This document shows, piece by piece, positions 47,679 to 56,000 of a DNA stretch of 64,000 bases. Position 1 is the first letter of the stretch. Every line of letters starts with the position of its first letter. Both the position numbers and the translations under genes were made by a program. Source of the stretch: Bacteroidales bacterium (GTDB taxonomy: Bacteria; Bacteroidota; Bacteroidia; Bacteroidales; Muribaculaceae); contig CP091725.1 of assembly GCA_022009815.1 (NCBI GenBank), positions 744,001 through 808,000 on the forward strand, written 5' to 3'. Below the pieces are notes generated by a model. The model was given only the letters and a program-made list of their open reading frames with translations, was not told the origin of the DNA and did not search any database.

Positions 47679-49066
47679 TGGCGGAACTACCTATACTTTT
47701 CAGACAACAGATGCTGGCGTTGCTGCCAGAGGAGGCCGACGCTTTGCTTCAGGCTTTGCAGACCGAACCGTCGGTGGCGGTAAGGGTTAACCGGCGCAAG
47801 GCTATGCCGCCGGCGACCGACGACCCCGTGGCTTGGTGCCGGTCGGGAATCTACCTCGACGCGCGGCGACAGTTCACGTTCGATCCGCTGCTGCATTCCG
47901 GGTGCTACTATGTGCAGGACGCATCGTCGATGTTTATTAGCCATGTGCTGAGTCAGGTGGCTGGCAATTCTCCGGTGGCTTACCTCGACCTGTGTGCCGC
48001 TCCGGGAGGAAAAACCACCGCTGCCATCGATGCTCTGCCCGACGGCTCTCTCGTCGTGGCAAACGAAATTGACAGCCGGCGCGCGCAGATTTTGCGCGAG
48101 AACGTTGTGAAATGGGGCTATCCACACTGTGTGGTCACCAACAGCGACGCCTCCCGTCTCGGGAAGCTGTATGAGGCTTTCGACATCGTGGCTGCCGACA
48201 TGCCGTGTTCCGGCGAAGGCATGATGCGCAAGGACGACGAGGCTGTGGCGCAATGGACTCCTGCCCTTGTCGAGCAATGTGCCGCGCGCCAACGCGAAAT
48301 TGCCTCCGACATCTGGCAGGCTCTGAAGCCTGGCAGCATTTTCATCTACAGCACCTGCACTTTCAACCGTGCCGAAAACGAGGATATGATCGACTTCCTT
48401 GTCCGTTCGCTCGGCGCCGAGCCTGTCGACATCGTCTCCGACCCGTCATGGGGGATACACAAGGGTGTCGACACTCCTTATCCGTGTTTCCGCTTTATGC
48501 CTCATCTCACACGCGGCGAGGGCTTGTTTATGGCTGTGGTGCGCAAAAATGGCGAATACGCGGAGAAAGAAACGAAAAAAGACAAGAATAAAGGCAAAAA
48601 AACATCGGCAAAGGGCGTCAAGGGCGTTGAATGCCCTAAATGGATCGACGGTCAGGACGACTTTTCCATCACGGCATACGACGATGCGATTTGCGCCGTC
48701 GCCAAAGCTCATCAGCCGCTTGTGGAAAGGATTGCAAAAACGGCAAAAACGCTGCTGGCGGGCATACCGATGGCTCAGGCAAAAGGCCGCGACCTCGTGC
48801 CGCAGCACGCGCTGTCGCAAAGCGTGGCTCTCCGCCAGGATGCCTTCCCGTGCGCCGACCTCGACTATGCTTCTGCCATAGCCTACCTCAGGGGGGAGGC
48901 CGTGGCTCTGCCTGCCGACTGTCCGCGCGGATATGTCGTTGTTGCCTACCGCAACCATCCTCTCGGATTTGTCAAAAATCTCGGCAACCGCGCCAACAAT
49001 CTATACCCTAAGGAATGGCGCATCCGCAGCGGACATATCCCTGACGAGACGCCTGAAGTGATATAA
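47678..49066 (+). CDS. rsmF: rRNA (cytosine-C5-)-methyltransferase, RsmF/NOL1 type
   Basis: 462 residues. A RsmF-like core with YVQDASSMFISHVL, SAM site LDLCAAPGGKTTAAIDAL, the product-release cysteine in ADMPCSGEGMMRKD and the catalytic cysteine in YSTCTFNRAENED. A lysine-rich linker (about 290-310) leads to a C-terminal domain like the RsmF PUA/N-terminal-like fold. It methylates C5 of a cytosine in 16S rRNA, and the exact position is not readable. Last gene of the GSCFA operon. Confidence 0.92.
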   Translation: MAELPILFRQQMLALLPEEADALLQALQTEPSVAVRVNRRKAMPPATDDPVAWCRSGIYLDARRQFTFDPLLHSGCYYVQDASSMFISHVLSQVAGNSPVAYLDLCAAPGGKTTAAIDALPDGSLVVANEIDSRRAQILRENVVKWGYPHCVVTNSDASRLGKLYEAFDIVAADMPCSGEGMMRKDDEAVAQWTPALVEQCAARQREIASDIWQALKPGSIFIYSTCTFNRAENEDMIDFLVRSLGAEPVDIVSDPSWGIHKGVDTPYPCFRFMPHLTRGEGLFMAVVRKNGEYAEKETKKDKNKGKKTSAKGVKGVECPKWIDGQDDFSITAYDDAICAVAKAHQPLVERIAKTAKTLLAGIPMAQAKGRDLVPQHALSQSVALRQDAFPCADLDYASAIAYLRGEAVALPADCPRGYVVVAYRNHPLGFVKNLGNRANNLYPKEWRIRSGHIPDETPEVI

Positions 49067-49182
49067 CCGGATACGCTATGCGCTATAAACTTATTAACAA
49101 GGCTATCTCTTGACTATCAAATAAATAAACTTATACCAACATAATTGTTCACAACTCACGACAGTAATTTCTCCTTATTATA

Positions 49183-49214
49183 TTTGGAAAATCAAGTAAA
49201 AGCGAGTACCTTTG
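49183..49214 (+). promoter_or_regulatory. Promoter of tRNA-Thr
   Basis: TTTG (49183-49186), a 20-bp spacer and TACCTTTG (49207-49214). Confidence 0.7.
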
Positions 49215-49233
49215 CATTCGCTTAAAGCAAAAC

Positions 49234-49307
49234 GCCTCTTTAGCTCAGTTGGCCAGAGCACGTGATTTGTAATCTCGGGGTCGTTGGTTCGAATCCGACA
49301 AGAGGCT
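49234..49307 (+). tRNA. tRNA-Thr (TGT)
   Basis: A 74-nt cloverleaf. Acceptor GCCTCTT pairs with AAGAGGC, and the anticodon loop TTTGTAA gives TGT. CCA is not encoded. Confidence 0.95.
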
Positions 49308-49310
49308 CAA

Positions 49311-49348
49311 GAAAAGCGGACATTTCATCTGAAATGCCCGCTTTTTTA
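49311..49348. terminator. Terminator after tRNA-Thr
   Basis: A long stem AAGCGGaCATTTC / GAAATGcCCGCTT with a T run on the plus strand. It also lies 3' of the converging neuC gene and may serve both. Confidence 0.8.
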
Positions 49349-49360
49349 TTGTTAATGCCA

Positions 49361-50524
49361 CTACCCTTTTACAGGTATATCGTAGAAATGTTTTGTGCGT
49401 AGCGCGGCGAGGTCGGCGTGCTTCAGCCGGTCAAGGATAAGACTGGCTGTACCGTCTTTCGCATAGGGATTGTCGGCATTCTTTGCCCGCCGACGCATCT
49501 CCGGAGATAGGCAAAGGCGCAGACCTTTCAGAATATCATCTTTACCCGTGCCACAGTTCACAACACTCTCCGACGCCAGTCTGCCTTTCTGACGGTCGCC
49601 GATGTTGAGCGACGGGATGCCGAACGACGGCACTTCAATGATTCCGCTCGAGGAGTTGCCCACCGCCGCTTTGGCATAATGCAGCGCCGACAGATAGCGG
49701 CGCAGACCGAGCGATGCGAATGCCTTCGACTTATCGGGATGGCGGTCTACGTAGTCGGCGATGGCGTCGGCGATGACGTCGCGTCCGGTGTCGCTGTTGG
49801 GCATGGTGAAAATCACGCGCAAACCGTCGACAGCCTCCAGCGCCGAAAGAAACTCCTTGATGTCGTGCGCAGAGTCGCCGCCGAGCGTCACAGGATGATA
49901 GGTGGCTACAACCGTGTCGCCGTCAAACTTGAATCCGAGCGAATCCTCAAGTTCCGCCTTGTCCATCAGCGGCACTCGCTTTATGTTCTCCACGCCGAGC
50001 GCGCCCACGTCAAACACCCGCTCTGGCTGTTCTCCAAGCTGTATAACGCGCTGACGATACTGTGCGCACGACGTGAAATGCAACGCCGACATCTTTGTCA
50101 CGGCGTGGCGTATCGCATCGTCAAACGCTCCTTCGGTAACTTCTCCGCCATGGATATGAGCCACCGGGATGCGGTGGATAAGTGCTGTTTCGGCTGCCAC
50201 AAGAATCTCGTAGCGGTCGCCAAGAAGCACAACAATATCGGGATTCAGTGTTGAGAATGCCTTGCTTATCCCAGCCATCTCCTCAGCCATCGACACACAC
50301 ACACCATGTGCGTCGTCCGAAGGCTTGCTCATCGGCACCTTGCAGTCGATTGAAAAACCATCTTTCTCAATCTCGCGGTATGTCATGCCGTACTCCGGCA
50401 ACAGATGCATATTTGTAGCCACAATCTGCAGCTGCAGGTCGGGGTCGTCGGCAACGAGCCGCATCAGCCGGCACAGGAGTCCGTACTCTGCGCGCGTTCC
50501 GGTTACGAAGCATATCTTTCTCAT
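49361..50524 (-). CDS. neuC: Hydrolysing UDP-GlcNAc 2-epimerase, NeuC type
   Basis: A 387-residue enzyme of the sialic-acid or legionaminic-acid pathway that turns a UDP-(di)aminosugar into the free 2-epimer. ICFVTGTRAEYGLL at the start, VLLGDRYEILVAAE, HIHGGEVTEGAFDDAIRHAVTKMS and NSSSGIIEVPSFG (UDP-binding) are all in place. Length is normal. It overlaps neuB by 4 bp and is the last gene of the leftward operon. The exact sugar (GlcNAc or a diamino form) is not decided by sequence alone. Confidence 0.92.
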   Translation of the reverse strand: MRKICFVTGTRAEYGLLCRLMRLVADDPDLQLQIVATNMHLLPEYGMTYREIEKDGFSIDCKVPMSKPSDDAHGVCVSMAEEMAGISKAFSTLNPDIVVLLGDRYEILVAAETALIHRIPVAHIHGGEVTEGAFDDAIRHAVTKMSALHFTSCAQYRQRVIQLGEQPERVFDVGALGVENIKRVPLMDKAELEDSLGFKFDGDTVVATYHPVTLGGDSAHDIKEFLSALEAVDGLRVIFTMPNSDTGRDVIADAIADYVDRHPDKSKAFASLGLRRYLSALHYAKAAVGNSSSGIIEVPSFGIPSLNIGDRQKGRLASESVVNCGTGKDDILKGLRLCLSPEMRRRAKNADNPYAKDGTASLILDRLKHADLAALRTKHFYDIPVKG

Positions 50525-51529
50525 AGCACAATCATTTCATCTGGTTCAAAGTCTTTTGACGCACGGGTGCCGACAACCTCATTCCAGCGCATCGGCGAGA
50601 TGCCCGTGCCCGGACGTTTCACCGCCAGGTTGCCGTCGGTCAGGATGTCGCCTTTCTTGACGGTACACGCGGCGACGATGCTTTTGCGCGCCACGGCGAT
50701 ATTCGCGCGTTCTGAGGCCGACACGCATTTCTCGCCAGTGCCGAGGGCTTGCTCGATGTTGCGTATGGCGGCTGTCATCGCCTTCAGTTCTTTTGGCTCG
50801 AGCGACGCCTTGTGGTCGGGGCCTTTCATCGCACGGTCGAGCGTGAAATGCTTCTCCACCACCGCAGCGCCGAGAGCCACGGCGGCTATAGGCACTTCGA
50901 TGCCTTGAGTGTGGTCGGAATAGCCTACCTCTACTCCGAAATCCCGTTTTATCGTAAGCATCGCGCGTAGGTTCACATCAGCCATAGGCGTGGGATACTG
51001 CGTGTTGCAGTGCAGTATGGTTATCTGCTCACGGCGCAGCCCGTTGTCGGTGAGCACCGCCATTGCGTTGCGTATGTCGTCCTCGTCACACATACCGGTC
51101 GACATAATCACCGGTTCGCCGAACGAGGCTATTTTTTTTTATAAACGGATAGTTGGTTATCTCTCCCGAAGGTATTTTCCACAGTCTGAGATTGAGCGAG
51201 TGCAGAAAGTCAAGGCTCTCCATGTCGAATGCCGTCGACCAGAATCTGATGCCTTTTTCGCGGCAGTATGCAACCAGTTCGTAATGGTCTGCCTCCGACA
51301 GCTCAAGACTCTTCAGCATAGCCAGCTGCGAGTCGTCGCCGTCACCGATGTTGCGCTTCTGATAGTCGGCCTTTTTCGCATCCTTCGACACCAGCCGCTC
51401 CGCCTTGAACGTCTGAAACTTGATAATGTCAACGCCTGCCTCGGCAGCCGCGTCGACAAGACGTTTTGCCGTCAACAGCGAGCCGTTGTGGTTCACGCCC
51501 GCCTCGGCGATTATAAGTGTATGGCTCAT
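50521..51529 (-). CDS. neuB: N-acetylneuraminate/nonulosonate synthase, NeuB type (frameshift in A9 tract)
   Basis: About 336 residues. Condenses phosphoenolpyruvate with the NeuC product. IIAEAGVNHNGSL and IKFQTFKAERL start the TIM barrel, HTQGIEVPIAAVALGA and VVEKHFTLDRAMKGPDHKASLEP close it, and the SAF (antifreeze-like) domain ends the protein. The break falls in nine A residues on the coding strand (51132-51140). A tract of 8 or 11 would restore FIKKIASFGEPVIMSTG. It overlaps neuD and neuC by 4 bp each. Confidence 0.9.
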
Positions 51530-52164
51530 TTCTTTTTATTGATTAGTCGTGCCGGATTGCCGGCATAGATTCCCGGTTCTGTCAAACTGACTGTCACCAC
51601 GCTGCCGGCACCTATCACGCATCCGGCACCAACGGCAACACATTGCGCAAGCACCGCGCCGCTGCCCACAAACGCCCCTGCGCCCACACGCGACTCTCCG
51701 TTGAGCATCGCTCCGGTCGACACGTGCGCGCCGTCGGCCACCGTCACATCGTGCTCCACGTTGGCGGCGGTGTTGATGATGCAATGTCGTCCAACCGACG
51801 CTCCGGCATTGACCGTGGCACGATGGAGCACCACCGTCCCCTCGCCGAGCGTGGCGTGGCGCGACACGTGGGCGGTCGAAGCCACCACCGTTGCAAACCG
51901 GCATCCGGCGGCGGTCAGCTTGTCGATTATATGGTTTCTGACCGCGGCGCTCTTGATAAACCCAAGAGTCACCACAAAGTCGCATTCCGCGGCATATAGG
52001 GCAGCATCGTCGTCTGTGCCCACGATTTTATACCCAAGCACATCGTCGCCGATGCGTTCCGCCACGTCGAGAATGCCTTTTATCGCAAAACCGGCGCTCT
52101 CGGCTGCCTCTATCACGGATTTGCAATGTCCGCCTCCGCACACGAGTATCAACGGTCGTTTCAT
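51526..52164 (-). CDS. neuD: NeuD-type sugar acyltransferase
   Basis: 212 residues. An N-terminal PglD-like nucleotide/sugar-binding fold (ILVCGGGHCKSVIEAAES) and a left-handed beta-helix of hexapeptide repeats (VVLHRATVNAGASVGRHCIINTAANVEHDVTVADGAHVSTGA), ending GIYAGNPARLI. These enzymes acetylate the 4-amino group of UDP-diaminosugars or O-acetylate sialic acid. The acceptor histidine lies in NVEHDV. It is 6 nt after the CapD-type gene. Confidence 0.87.
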   Translation of the reverse strand: MKRPLILVCGGGHCKSVIEAAESAGFAIKGILDVAERIGDDVLGYKIVGTDDDAALYAAECDFVVTLGFIKSAAVRNHIIDKLTAAGCRFATVVASTAHVSRHATLGEGTVVLHRATVNAGASVGRHCIINTAANVEHDVTVADGAHVSTGAMLNGESRVGAGAFVGSGAVLAQCVAVGAGCVIGAGSVVTVSLTEPGIYAGNPARLINKKK

Positions 52165-52170
52165 TGTCTG

Positions 52171-53377
52171 CTACATTTTTTGGTCAAGGTTCTTGCCTTT
52201 CTCCTCATGTTCAAAGTTGGGGATAAACCGCTTTATGGCGTCCACGACCTCGCTTTTGGTGAAGTCTGGTTTGGCGAATATCCCCTCCAGCTCGTTGAAA
52301 AATCCGTCAATCTCCACCATCTGGCGATGCTCGCTTTTCTCCACCACACCAAGTGCGGAGAAGCGGTCCATCGCTATTTTCTCGCCCGGCACGAAAAATT
52401 CCTCATACGCCTTCTCTCCGGTGGTGTCGCTCTTGAAGTAGACCACTGGATAGCGCGCGCTGTCATAGCCCATACGGGCAGCATACTGTTTGGCTTCCGG
52501 GTCGCTTGCGCATTCCACCTTCGAGAATCCTTCCGCCTTCACAAAATTGTCGCATATCTCGGAGAACGTCAGCATCTGGTCTTCGCCGAGTTTCGGAAAA
52601 AACACCTCGCCACCATTGCCGAGAATGCATGCAAGCATACATATTTGTCCTGATTCTTCGGGCGACACAAAGTAGCGTTTCACATCGGAAGGGGCTGCCA
52701 GAGGCTGTTTTTTCTGCAAGCGGTGAAGCCATCCGTCGGGCAACGAGCCGTTGGAGAACGCCACGTTGGCAAAACGGGCTGTCGTCACTTTGAACCGCTC
52801 GTTGTAAGCCATCACCAAGTCCTCCATTATGCGTTTGCTCGCGCCCATGATGTTTACTGGATTGGCGGCTTTGTCGGTGCTGACACAGAAGAAATGGCGC
52901 GGAGGATAGACGCAGAGCAAGTCCATCAGGCGTTTTGCCTTTATGTCATTGTTCTCAATAAGTGCCTGCACGCTGTAGCGGTCTTTCTCCGAGCGCACAT
53001 GTTTGTGGGCTGAGAAATTTGCCACGATGTCGAATCCTTTCCTCGTGGAAGATGCGTTCGAAAATGGGGTCGGCGAAATTGAGTGTATAGCAGCGGAACT
53101 CATCGGGGACAAACAGGCCGTCGGTTGAGCGCACATCGCGAACCAGCTCGGCGAGTCCGTTCTCGTTAAGGTCGACCACCACCATGCTTTTTGGTTCAAA
53201 GCGCAGCACCGCCTTGATAAACGAGGAGCCGATAGATCCGGCGCCGCCTATCACACACACTTTCTTGTCCTTGATTTCCGCCGAAAGCGTGGCGCTGTTG
53301 GCTGAAATGTCGGCGGCAAACATACTTTCCGCACGATGGGTAACGTGCTCGCCTATGAATTTATTGAGATTGAACAT
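52171..53377 (-). CDS. CapD-type UDP-sugar 4,6-dehydratase/epimerase (one frameshift)
   Basis: About 402 residues of the extended short-chain dehydrogenase family. The NAD site is VCVIGGAGSIGSSFIKAVL, then FSAHKHVRSEKD, which replaces the usual catalytic Tyr-Lys motif of other SDR groups, and VSTDKAANPVNIMGASKRIME. Two A residues added at 53038-53040 give HEEKGFDIVANFSAHKHVR. The start at 53377 (MFNLNKFIGEH) fits the 17-nt gap to the upstream gene. It likely makes the UDP-4-keto-6-deoxy sugar that precedes a diamino-sugar. Confidence 0.83.
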
Positions 53378-53393
53378 ATATTCTGTAGTTTTA

Positions 53394-54365
53394 TTATTTG
53401 CGTTCGCGCAGCGCATACGTGCGTTGACGCAGCATTGCGCCGAATTCCTTTACGTCGGCGAATTTTTTCTGCTCGTCGGGCGTAATCACATCGCCAACAG
53501 AGATATGATAGGTCTCTCCGCAATGGGCAAACACCTCGGCGGGCAGACGCAGTGTGCGAAGCTGCCAGCTTATCACTCCGAGCAGATTGAAAATCATACT
53601 GTTGCGCCCGTGGAAATAGACCGGCACAACAGGCACGTTGAGCTGCTGGATAAGACGGATAATCGACGGCTGCCACTCGCGGTCCTGTATGTCGAGATGC
53701 GAATTGAGTTTCGACATAGCTCCGGCGGGAAAGAATCCCAGCGGATGGCCGCGGCGCACGTGGATCATCGCCTCCTTGATGCCTTTCATCGTAACAGCGC
53801 GCTTGGCTGGGTCGTTGCTCGACATCGGGTCGACGGCGATAAAGTTGGGGCGCATGCCTCGGATATGGTTGAGTATCATGTTGACCATCACCTTGTAATC
53901 GCTGCGGCGCGAAGCCAAAAGGTCGATGAGCATTATGCCGTCGAGTGCGCCGAACGGATGGTTGGAAACAGTGATAAACGCGCCCTCGGGCAAGTTGTTG
54001 AGCACGTCGGCGCCATCAACACGCATCGTGATGTGGAAATCATCGAGCAGCCCGCGCACAAAAGCGGCTCCCGGCGTGTTGAGGTTGCGGTGGTGCAGAT
54101 AGTTGACATTGTCGAGTTTCATCAGTTTCATCAATGCGTGCACCAATTTGGGCTTCCCGTCGAAAAACGGCACCATCTTCTTCAAGTCGTAATAGTCGAG
54201 TACGGTGCGCTTCTTCGACTCGTCGTCTGTGTCGATTTCCGGAGCGCGTCCGAGCAACTTTCCGCGTTTGGTCAGCGCCGGACCTTCGCGGTATGGATTT
54301 TCTGTGGTGGCTTTGGCTGGAGCCTCGTGCCACGGGATGATTATTTCATTGTCTTTCTTTTCCAT
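53394..54365 (-). CDS. Lysophospholipid acyltransferase-like (PlsC superfamily) protein
   Basis: A 323-residue protein with the acyltransferase motif as NHPFGALDGIML (NHxxxxD-like), then GFFPAGAMSKL and VVPVYFHGRNS. It lacks clear membrane helices. The group includes hemolysin-type acyltransferases involved in lipid such as ornithine-lipid synthesis. I use the start at 54365 (MEKKDNEIIIPWHEAPAK), since the longer frame covers the -7 box. First gene of the leftward operon into the neu genes. Confidence 0.82.
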   Translation of the reverse strand: MEKKDNEIIIPWHEAPAKATTENPYREGPALTKRGKLLGRAPEIDTDDESKKRTVLDYYDLKKMVPFFDGKPKLVHALMKLMKLDNVNYLHHRNLNTPGAAFVRGLLDDFHITMRVDGADVLNNLPEGAFITVSNHPFGALDGIMLIDLLASRRSDYKVMVNMILNHIRGMRPNFIAVDPMSSNDPAKRAVTMKGIKEAMIHVRRGHPLGFFPAGAMSKLNSHLDIQDREWQPSIIRLIQQLNVPVVPVYFHGRNSMIFNLLGVISWQLRTLRLPAEVFAHCGETYHISVGDVITPDEQKKFADVKEFGAMLRQRTYALRERK

Positions 54366-54390
54366 AAACTTCCGGTTCTTTGTCAATTTA

Positions 54391-54398
54391 CAAAGATA
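54391..54398 (-). promoter_or_regulatory. -7 box of the acyltransferase-neu operon
   Basis: TATCTTTG on the minus strand, 26 nt before the start at 54365. Confidence 0.55.
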
Positions 54399-54446
54399 GT
54401 GCAAATTTTTGCTCAGCGGAAATTTAGAGCGGACAGATTGAGAATC

Positions 54447-54500
54447 GGGAAAGAAAATCGAGCAAGCTCTTTTCTTTCCACTCTCCTTGCACTATCTTTG
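54447..54500 (+). promoter_or_regulatory. 54-bp dyad-plus-promoter element before the rhomboid genes
   Basis: The same element as at 44164-44217 with one base difference: the dyad GGAAAGAAAA ... GAGC-aa-GCTC ... TTTTCTTTCC, then CACTCTCCTTGCAC and TATCTTTG (54493-54500). It lies between divergent genes, so the dyad cannot be a terminator of either. Confidence 0.75.
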
Positions 54501-54518
54501 TAATCTGAAACAAAAGTT

Positions 54519-55225
54519 ATGAGCACAAGAAATTTTATAAATTCAATTCCGCCGGTAACGCGGCATCTGCTTATCATCAACATCATTGTGTGGCTTGCCA
54601 CATCGGCTATGTACCACCTACAAGGCTTCGATGTCACTCGCTGGCTCGGATTGCACTATGTCGAGGCGCCTGCCTTCAACCCGGTGCAATTGGTCACATA
54701 CATGTTCCTGCACGACACTAACAGTTTGCCCATATTTTCTTCAATATGTTCTCGCTCTACATCTTCGGAAAGATTCTGGAACAGGTGATGGGCTCAAAAC
54801 GCTTTTTGACCTACTATATGGTCTGCGGTGTCGGTGCGGCTTTGATACAGGAGGCTGCCATGGCCTACAGTCTGCACCCTATTGTTGCCAACTATGAGGG
54901 CGTTGACCTCGGGAATGGCGTGATTGTCCCGACAATGCAGTTCCTGGACATGAACGTTGCCGTGGGCGCCTCAGGGGCGGTTTTCGGAATATTGCTCGCG
55001 TTCGGTATGTTTTTCCCCAATGCTCCGCTCTACCTGTTCTTCATTCCTGTGCCTATTAAAAGCAAATATATGGTTATCGGCTACGGTTTGATTGAATTGC
55101 TGTTTGGCGTGAGCGGCACAATGTCTGGCGTGGCTCACTTTGCCCACCTCGGCGGACTGCTCTTCGGTCTGTTGCTGATTTTATATTGGAAGAAAAAAGG
55201 AATAATCAATCGCAGTGGGTTTTAG
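54519..55225 (+). CDS. Rhomboid-family intramembrane protease, first (one frameshift)
   Basis: About 235 residues with six helices. One T added at 54725-54727 gives HDTNSFAHIFFNMFSLYIFG. The catalytic serine is in VGASGAVFGILLAFG and the histidine in GVAHFAHLGGLLFGLL. Rhomboids cut membrane proteins within the bilayer. It overlaps the second rhomboid gene by 11 bp. Confidence 0.88.
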
Positions 55226-56000
55226 CGGGAAAATATCATCCTCGTTCCTCCGTCAGTCGGCGGTTGTGCAAATCGTGCTGGTCAATGCTGTGGTGTTTGT
55301 CATTGTCCACATCGCCGCGCTGTTTGGAATAGGCTACGTGGGAGAATGGCTTATGCTGCCGCAGTCGTGGACTGAGGTTATGTCGACGCCGTGGACGTTG
55401 CTGACCTATATGTTTGCGCATTTCGACTTCCTGCACATCCTCGGAAACATGCTGTGTCTCTACTGCTTCGGCATCGTGGCGCTCGACTTGATGACGCCGC
55501 AGAGATTCGTGGCCACATACATCGCCGGCGGACTTGCCGGCGCAGCTGCCTACCTATTCGCGGCGGAATTTGTGCCATCGCCGGGACTTATCGGATCTTC
55601 GGCGGCGGTCATGGCGGTGGCGGCGGCAGCGGTGCTGACAAAACCTGACTATCACGTTCGCCTATGGCTCTTCGGCTTGGTGAAAATCAAATGGATTGCC
55701 TTGTTTTATGTGGCTTTCGCATTGCTTGTAACCCGTGCCGACGCTTCGGCGGTATGCGCGCATGCGGCACATCTGGGCGGCATAATGGCGGGGGCGGTCG
55801 TGGCTCTCGACTGCCGCAAAAAAATATTCTCCCGACGGCGCAAAGCGATCGTGCTGCCGCCGCTGCACACAAAACCTGTCGACGGTTTCGACGAAGACCG
55901 GCTCGACATTCTGCTCGACAAGGTGAGGGTGTCGGGCTATGAGTCGCTGTCGGCGGCTGAAAAGAAAGAACTTAACGAATTAAGCAACAAAATAAAGTGA
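55215..56000 (+). CDS. Rhomboid-family intramembrane protease, second, with C-terminal extension
   Basis: A 261-residue protein that I start at GTG 55215. The rhomboid domain has the serine in GLIGSSAAVMAVAAA and the histidine in CAHAAHLGGIMAG. Its serine motif is GSSAA, not GxSGx. After the last helix, a soluble tail ends DEDRLDILLDKVRVSGYESLSAAEKKELNELS, a small helical module seen in Bacteroidota rhomboids. It overlaps both neighbours. Confidence 0.85.
   Translation: MGFSGKISSSFLRQSAVVQIVLVNAVVFVIVHIAALFGIGYVGEWLMLPQSWTEVMSTPWTLLTYMFAHFDFLHILGNMLCLYCFGIVALDLMTPQRFVATYIAGGLAGAAAYLFAAEFVPSPGLIGSSAAVMAVAAAAVLTKPDYHVRLWLFGLVKIKWIALFYVAFALLVTRADASAVCAHAAHLGGIMAGAVVALDCRKKIFSRRRKAIVLPPLHTKPVDGFDEDRLDILLDKVRVSGYESLSAAEKKELNELSNKIK

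Noticed and set aside
53184..54503. Long rightward open frame opposite the CapD-type and acyltransferase genes
   Set aside because: Composition is rich in His, Arg and Cys without any motif, and both genes beneath it have clear family features.
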